DNA from: Bimastos eiseni
Lineage: Eukaryota > Annelida > Clitellata > Crassiclitellata > Lumbricidae
Length of the DNA: 64,000 bases
Reading direction: 5' to 3'
Assembly (NCBI GenBank): GCA_959347315.1
Contig: OY365806.1
Location: forward strand, 37,418,505 to 37,482,504
The translations under genes and the position numbers were made by a program. A model generated the notes under the pieces. That model saw nothing but the letters and a program-made list of their open reading frames with translations. It was not told the origin of the DNA and made no database searches. Below are positions 61,301 to 64,000 of the stretch, piece by piece. Every line of letters begins with the position of its first letter. Within the stretch, counting starts at the first letter, position 1.

Positions 61301-63046
61301 GAAGGACACAAATGTGGAATTATATTAATTTCTAAAGGACACAAATGTGGAATTATATTAATTATATTTATTTGTAAATGACACAAATGTGGAATTATAT
61401 CAATTATATTAATTTCTGAAGGACACAAATGTGGAATTATAGTAATGTTGATATGCTTACCTATTTTCTGCACGATGTCAATGGCCGTTAAGAGTTTCAG
61501 TTTCATTCTCAATCAAAATTAGTGCCAGACATTTATGCTTTTGTCTTACAAAGATTGTCTGATCATGTGTATATGGTAGTTATATCAATTCCTCTTTTAC
61601 CTTTTCAGCTGTACAGTTAGTTATCTGAGCACTTAGAGATGTAATTTAATAACCTTTATTGCTGATTATTTATGATGTGAGTTGCAACTGGCATCAGGCA
61701 ATGGAAGAATGATTTTATATTAAAAGCAGTTCTTCTCACAGGGGTCTGAAGAGTGACATGTCAAGCTGTTTGAGTTCACATTTGAAAGCCCGTAGGAAAA
61801 GGTGATTGAATGCTGGTTGTGGTGGAATAGTGTATGGAAGTTGATAATGTTTTAATGTGGACCTGAATGATGTCCACGGATTGATAGAATCAGGCAGTTA
61901 TTCTTGATGAAATAGTTTGTTATTTTAATGGTAGACTGACAGAAGGATGCTCCAATGCAAGAGAAGCAATGATATGCCTGCATTTTTAGTTTTCTGGTGT
62001 AATTCTTGCTGTATTGTTTTTAGATTTTGTCAGTTTTTCCAGTTTATGTATGTAAATTGTGTGACTGTTCTTAATCAGATATGGTGAGACACATCCAGTT
62101 TTCTTCATTGGAAGTCTTGAAGATGTTTTAAAAGAATCGCTTCAATGCAGAGCACGAGATGTGAGTCCTAGTCTTTCTTACAGAATAAATTAAAACTTTT
62201 GGGCCAACCTGTTAACAGTCTACCTGAATGTGACTAGTCATTCTGTGGGTGAACTCTTTGACATTGAGACAATGCATGCTTGATTGACAGTATTCTGCCA
62301 TTGAGGACCATTAAAATCTGGCAGAGGTTGTAACTTCTTAGTTTGACTGAACCTGTCATGACATTCATCGAGATGTTGGATGACTTACGCAACGGTACAG
62401 GCACTGGCGATTATGCATTGCTGGATGCACCACTGAGTCCGAAATATGCCGGATTTGATGTGAGAGAAGGAGATGCTCGTTTGAGAGATATGTTTCTAAC
62501 AAGATAGTCCATATTGATTGTGGTCTTCACTATGCAACATACTTGAACGTTCCACATCAATAGGCAGTCCGATTCAGACTTCATTTACAGCTACTGATTG
62601 TTTTCAGTTTTTGTGTCAAAGTATTGTCTCAGTTCACCCCTGAATGTGCCCCTTCACCAACATTACCTCTGTGACAGATTTTGTTACAGGCCATTTTGCC
62701 AGAAAGTTTTGCTCATGCTGTCTTTGCCTTTAGAGTCATGTTAAATAGGTCAAATTCACTGCCTCCATTCTTTTTTACGAGTTTTGTGGAAGGATCTTTG
62801 CTGGCGTCTGAATTTGAAGTGGCTTTGGTATTGAACTGCGCTGTATAAAATGTATTTTCTACGTTACTTGTGTTTGTTTGTTTGTTTACAGAGGAAGCTG
62901 CTGGCGATATACCTGCATCACGACAATAGTATTCTTTCCAATGTGTTCTGCTCACAGATTCTCTGTACAGAAACCGTTGTGTCATTTCTGAGTGCCAACT
63001 TCATCGTCTGGGCCTGGGATCTTACACACAATTCAAACAAAAACAT
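49269..63046 (+). CDS. FAF1: FAS-associated factor 1 (FAF1), exons 1-12, 3' part outside the window
   Basis: FAF1 is an adaptor of the AAA ATPase p97/VCP. Its UBA domain binds ubiquitin chains, two ubiquitin-like domains bind partners such as Hsp70, and a UAS domain and C-terminal UBX domain complete it; the UBX docks on p97. Twelve exons splice in phase to 438 codons plus two bases. They cover UBA (exons 1-3), a linker, UBL1 with NVEYRDRN and LFLLTPDLP (exons 3-5), UBL2 with IPVRHQVW (exons 6-8), an acidic linker (exon 9) and the first half of UAS with HPVFFIGSLEDV and RKLLAIYLHHDNS (exons 10-12). Human FAF1 is 650 residues, so about one third, including coiled coil and UBX, should lie right of 64 kb. 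All junctions use GT-AG. Confidence 0.95.
50091..50492. mobile_element. hAT MITE (402 bp) with perfect 8-bp duplication
   Basis: Left end TAGGGTTACCAAGCG, right end (reverse-complemented) TAGGGTTGCCAACTT. The duplication GTTGTGAG lies at 50083-50090 and 50493-50500. Subterminal GTCCCGGAATGG and GTCCCTGAATGGG words are repeated. No coding capacity. Confidence 0.9.
50580..51360 (+). mobile_element. Internally deleted piggyBac-like element
   Basis: The right terminus is GTGGCGCGAAAGGG followed by TTAA (51357-51360), the end and target expected for piggyBac-like elements. A similar CAGCGAACGGG followed by TTAA occurs at 50591-50605 in the same orientation and may be the end of another copy. A proper left end was not found. 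In between lies a 54-codon reading frame. Confidence 0.6.
50988..51152 (+). pseudogene. 54-codon piggyBac-transposase N-terminus-like frame
   Basis: ATG-started frame with an A at -3, MAARTYTKEHVLLMLEDC, then acidic SESDSDISGYESVDES and VDFDELQTL, then TAA. Short basic/helical starts followed by DSDIS acidic stretches are common at piggyBac-type transposase N-termini. The catalytic part is absent. Confidence 0.5.
51975..52043 (+). CDS. FAF1: FAF1 exon 2
   Basis: TTTCATTTCAG acceptor, CAG|GTTAGA donor. 23 codons, phase 0: AFTCLENLDECIAILEQHEW and NLQ, the central UBA helices with the conserved Trp-Asn-Leu. Confidence 0.95.
52044..52665 (+). other. FAF1: FAF1 intron 2, mostly a MITE
   Basis: 622 bp, of which about 374 bp is the element at 52257-52630. 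Only about 35 bp separates the element from the exon 3 acceptor. Confidence 0.85.
52257..52630. mobile_element. FAF1: hAT-like MITE in FAF1 intron 2
   Basis: Left end TATTGATTCCAAACC, right end (reverse-complemented) CAGTGATTCCCAACC. GTGTGCCGCAAG occurs near both ends with subterminal GTGCCATGG words. The flanking octamers ATTTGACG and GTTTAATC agree only partly, so the duplication is decayed or the ends are off by a few bases. Confidence 0.65.
52666..52975 (+). CDS. FAF1: FAF1 exon 3
   Basis: Acceptor CCTTTGCAG, donor G|GTAAGT. 103 codons plus one base. EAVQNTLAHLDSP closes the UBA domain. A Pro/Ser-rich linker follows, then IRLLDFNVEYRDRNIKLRVP opens UBL1, closely matching the FAF1 family. 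Confidence 0.95.
52976..53743 (+). other. FAF1: FAF1 intron 3
   Basis: 768 bp, no element recognised apart from a weak retroelement-tail-like patch near 53275-53295. Confidence 0.8.
53744..53844 (+). CDS. FAF1: FAF1 exon 4
   Basis: Acceptor ATTTTGCAG, donor GAG|GTGAAC. Completes an Ala codon, then KIKELLRVELDIPAAKQELH and GWIHKNDTLIKDE, the middle of UBL1 with the conserved Gly-Trp. Confidence 0.95.
53845..55188 (+). other. FAF1: FAF1 intron 4
   Basis: 1.34 kb, with a minus-strand SINE copy at 54140-54374. Otherwise AT-rich. Confidence 0.85.
54140..54374 (-). mobile_element. tRNA-derived SINE, copy 2 (antisense to FAF1)
   Basis: Reverse complement of the family: GGTGTGGCACAGTGGCCGAT head with a CGGTTAGAGCGGTCAGCCCG A-box region, GGTTCGAGCCTCGTCCGGAG B-box, TTGAGCAAGTCC body and a TATCAAATTTCGGTAATAAT tail. 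It is better preserved in the A-box than the 60.45 kb copy. Confidence 0.9.
55189..55286 (+). CDS. FAF1: FAF1 exon 5
   Basis: Acceptor TTTCTTCAG, donor AA|GTAAGA. 32 codons plus two bases: DIIRDLKLPKENTLFLLTPD, then LPAHCQVQVSSE, the end of UBL1. A competing donor CAG|GTATCT at 55272 would leave phase 0 and put exon 6 out of frame (immediate stop), so the downstream donor is used here. Confidence 0.92.
55287..56292 (+). other. FAF1: FAF1 intron 5
   Basis: About 1.0 kb, no element recognised. Confidence 0.85.
56293..56389 (+). CDS. FAF1: FAF1 exon 6
   Basis: Acceptor TGTGTTTTTTAG, donor GAC|GTAAGA. One base completes Asn, then NDEQKMYELFFTNRENGSTF and SAKFPGSKSVSD, the first strands of UBL2. 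Confidence 0.93.
56390..57111 (+). other. FAF1: FAF1 intron 6
   Basis: 722 bp, nothing recognised. Confidence 0.85.
57112..57198 (+). CDS. FAF1: FAF1 exon 7
   Basis: Acceptor ATTCTTTGTAG, donor AAG|GTTAGT. 29 codons: VKFDVYPALNIPVRHQVWFG and WPDAVRNDK. The IPVRHQVW core is nearly identical to vertebrate FAF1. Confidence 0.95.
57199..57673 (+). other. FAF1: FAF1 intron 7
   Basis: 475 bp, nothing recognised. Confidence 0.85.
57674..57802 (+). CDS. FAF1: FAF1 exon 8
   Basis: Acceptor GGTTTTTGTAG, donor GAT|GTAAGC. 43 codons: MTLASCGLNYPIHKLEVSSS ends UBL2. A Ser/Gln-rich linker follows. Confidence 0.93.
57803..60192 (+). other. FAF1: FAF1 intron 8
   Basis: 2.39 kb of AT/GT-rich sequence without recognised elements. 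The block around GATTTTTAATCAATAGTAGA occurs twice (about 59130 and 60034), a hint of an unrecognised repeat. A missed small linker exon is possible. Confidence 0.7.
60193..60280 (+). CDS. FAF1: FAF1 exon 9 (acidic linker)
   Basis: Acceptor GTGTTTTAG, donor A|GTAAGC. 29 codons plus one base: ESFEMDSDPETETYEDMMEE, then VLPSTLRPL. It corresponds to the acidic linker between UBL2 and UAS. Confidence 0.85.
60281..60794 (+). other. FAF1: FAF1 intron 9
   Basis: 514 bp, nearly half of it SINE copy 3 (60447-60677). Confidence 0.85.
60447..60677 (+). mobile_element. tRNA-derived SINE, copy 3
   Basis: GTGTGGCATGGTGGCCAATT head, degraded A-box (GGCTAGCAATCGG), B-box GGGTTTGACCCTCGTCCGAG, GACCTTGAGCAAGTCC body, ATATCAAATTTCAG 3' part, then A-rich tail. 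Same strand as FAF1. Confidence 0.9.
60795..60858 (+). CDS. FAF1: FAF1 exon 10
   Basis: Acceptor TTGATTATAG, donor CG|GTCTGT. Completes Met, then PNDSEDQTAATEHFVREFRA and two bases of Arg: the first helix of UAS. Confidence 0.9.
60859..62078 (+). other. FAF1: FAF1 intron 10
   Basis: 1.22 kb with a 42-bp satellite at its 5' end (60955-61443). 61740-61990 resembles an old repeat body but could not be matched firmly. Confidence 0.8.
60955..61443. repeat. 42-bp satellite in FAF1 intron 10
   Basis: About 11.5 copies of a 42-bp unit: ATTTCTGAAGGACACAAATG followed by TGGAATTATATTAATTATAT and TA. The second half is self-complementary (ATTAATTATATTAAT). It gives a false 187-codon minus-strand frame (Ile/Asn/Pro/His/Leu-rich). 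Confidence 0.97.
62079..62160 (+). CDS. FAF1: FAF1 exon 11
   Basis: Acceptor CTTAATCAG, donor GAT|GTGAGT. Completes Arg, then YGETHPVFFIGSLEDVLKES and LQCRARD. HPVFFIGSLE is the hallmark UAS sequence of FAF1. Confidence 0.96.
62161..62891 (+). other. FAF1: FAF1 intron 11
   Basis: 731 bp, nothing recognised. Confidence 0.85.
62892..63046 (+). CDS. FAF1: FAF1 exon 12
   Basis: Acceptor TGTTTACAG; donor placed at AT|GTATGT. 51 codons plus two bases: RKLLAIYLHHDNSILSNVFC, SQILCTETVVSFLSANFIVW and AWDLTHNSNKN, the central UAS. A later GT (63051) would also fit the frame but has a weaker consensus. Confidence 0.93.
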
Positions 63047-64000
63047 GTATGTGCAATGAATAACCTGCTCTCACTTGAAGACATAAGTTGTCAGTTCTTA
63101 TAAAGACGGCGAAATTAGCAATTAGTATGGTCAGATGATTTGCCTGTTGTTGTATATTCATTTGCTGAAAGTTCTGTTGGCACAATGAAACAAGTTACAA
63201 AGCACACAAAAGAGAACAAAGAAAGTGAATAATACAACGAATAAAGGAGCAAAACAAGGCAATACTAGTCAACCAAGGTTACGATGAGGAACAAGGGATT
63301 ACTAGTCAACCAAGGTTTCGGTGAGAAACAAGGCAATACTAGTCACCAAAGGTTCCGGTGAGGAACAAGGGATTACTATTCAACAAAAGTTCCGGTGAGG
63401 AACAAGGGATTACTAGTCAACCAAGGTTCCGGTGAGGAACAAGGGATTACTAGTCAACGAAGGTTCCGGTGAGGAACAAGGCAATACTAGTCACCAAAGG
63501 TTCCGGTGAGGAACAAGGGATTACTAATCAACAAAAGTTCCGGTGAGGAACAAGGGATTACTAGTCAACGAAAGTTCCGGTGAGGAACAAGGCAATACTA
63601 GTCACCAAAGGTTCCGGTGAGGAACAAGGCAATACTAGTCAACAAAGATTCCGGTGAGGAATAATGGATTACTAGTCAACGAAGATTCCAGTGAGGAACA
63701 AGGGATTACTAGTTAACATAGGTTCCGGTGAGGAATCCGGGATCATTCGCTGGTAAGAGGCTCATGAAATAGCAGTGCAATCGTATGCACTTTTGTTATC
63801 AGTTGAGAGAAATAGCACTTTGATACTTTAACTAATCCAATCTGAAGATTTCCACAGCAGTGTGTATCAGCTCTAAGAAAGTGAAAAAGTAGTAATGTGG
63901 GTACAGAGAAACTAATTTGTTCTTTACACTTATTCATGAATACCTATTACATCATGTAAGGTATCAAAGATTGCTCTGTGATGAAATTGTGGTCTTCCCG
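63047..64000 (+). other. FAF1: FAF1 intron 12 (continues outside)
   Basis: More than half is the 37-bp satellite. No next exon before the right edge. Confidence 0.8.
63255..63737. repeat. 37-bp satellite with two unit types
   Basis: 13 direct copies of a 37-bp unit (GGTTCCGGTGAGGAACAAGG plus a variable half). One unit type carries GCAATACTAGTCACCAAA, the other GGATTACTAGTCAACNAA. They alternate in blocks of three to four units. Confidence 0.97.

Noticed and set aside
60949..61512. 187-codon minus-strand Ile/Asn/Pro/His/Leu repeat frame
   Set aside because: 42-bp satellite in a FAF1 intron on the opposite strand.
63237..63740. Regular repeats that look like a CRISPR array
   Set aside because: The whole 37-bp unit is repeated head to tail with no unique spacers, and it lies in an animal gene intron.

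Overview
This window is nuclear DNA of an animal. It carries two split genes with GT-AG introns, both from families typical of bilaterians, set among LINE, SINE, hAT, piggyBac-like and Tc1/mariner-like remnants and many tandem repeats. Nothing points to a prokaryote, virus or organelle. A marine invertebrate is plausible from the repeat flavour (tRNA-headed SINEs, tails reading GCGCTATATAAAT, abundant TAGGCCTA, kilobase-scale ACAT repeats), but the sequence does not fix a species.

Layout. 1-178 is a (GTAT)n microsatellite. About 1.3-4.15 kb holds a degenerate array of recurring modules of unknown origin. 5.33-7.19 kb is a decayed CR1/L2-like LINE. An assembly gap of 200 N lies at 9073-9272. 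From 10.16 to at least 36.53 kb, on the minus strand, runs a synaptotagmin-like (Slp/SYTL, bitesize-type) gene. Its stop codon, C2B and C2A exons and several linker exons are placed here with matching splice phases. Its introns hold a 1.3 kb ACAT repeat, a cluster of four minisatellites (30.7-34.4 kb), a Tc1/mariner-like MITE and SINE/LINE tails. 36.5-42.9 kb contains two hAT-like elements with 8-bp target duplications and one SINE. At 42.87-43.69 kb lie a CpG-rich block, a possible minus-strand first coding exon and a cluster of five ATGAATAATTAAT-like homeodomain/POU sites. 44.40-45.42 kb is a 1,023-bp inverted-repeat transposon with a 6-bp target duplication and palindromes at 42-bp intervals. 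46-48.6 kb holds LINE and retroelement fragments.

From 49.27 kb to the right edge, on the plus strand, is the 5' two thirds of FAF1 (FAS-associated factor 1). Twelve exons encode the UBA domain, two ubiquitin-like domains and the start of the UAS domain (438 codons so far); the coiled coil and UBX domain must lie beyond 64 kb. FAF1 introns carry a 402-bp hAT MITE, an internally deleted piggyBac-like element with a 54-codon reading frame, a hAT-like MITE ending 35 bp before exon 3, two more copies of the same SINE, a 42-bp satellite and a 37-bp satellite.

The two genes are arranged head to head. Slp proteins are Rab27 effectors that tether secretory vesicles to membranes; FAF1 is a p97/VCP adaptor that binds ubiquitylated clients. 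I see no reason to think they act together. All exon calls come from reading splice sites, frame continuity and remembered family motifs; no alignment was run.
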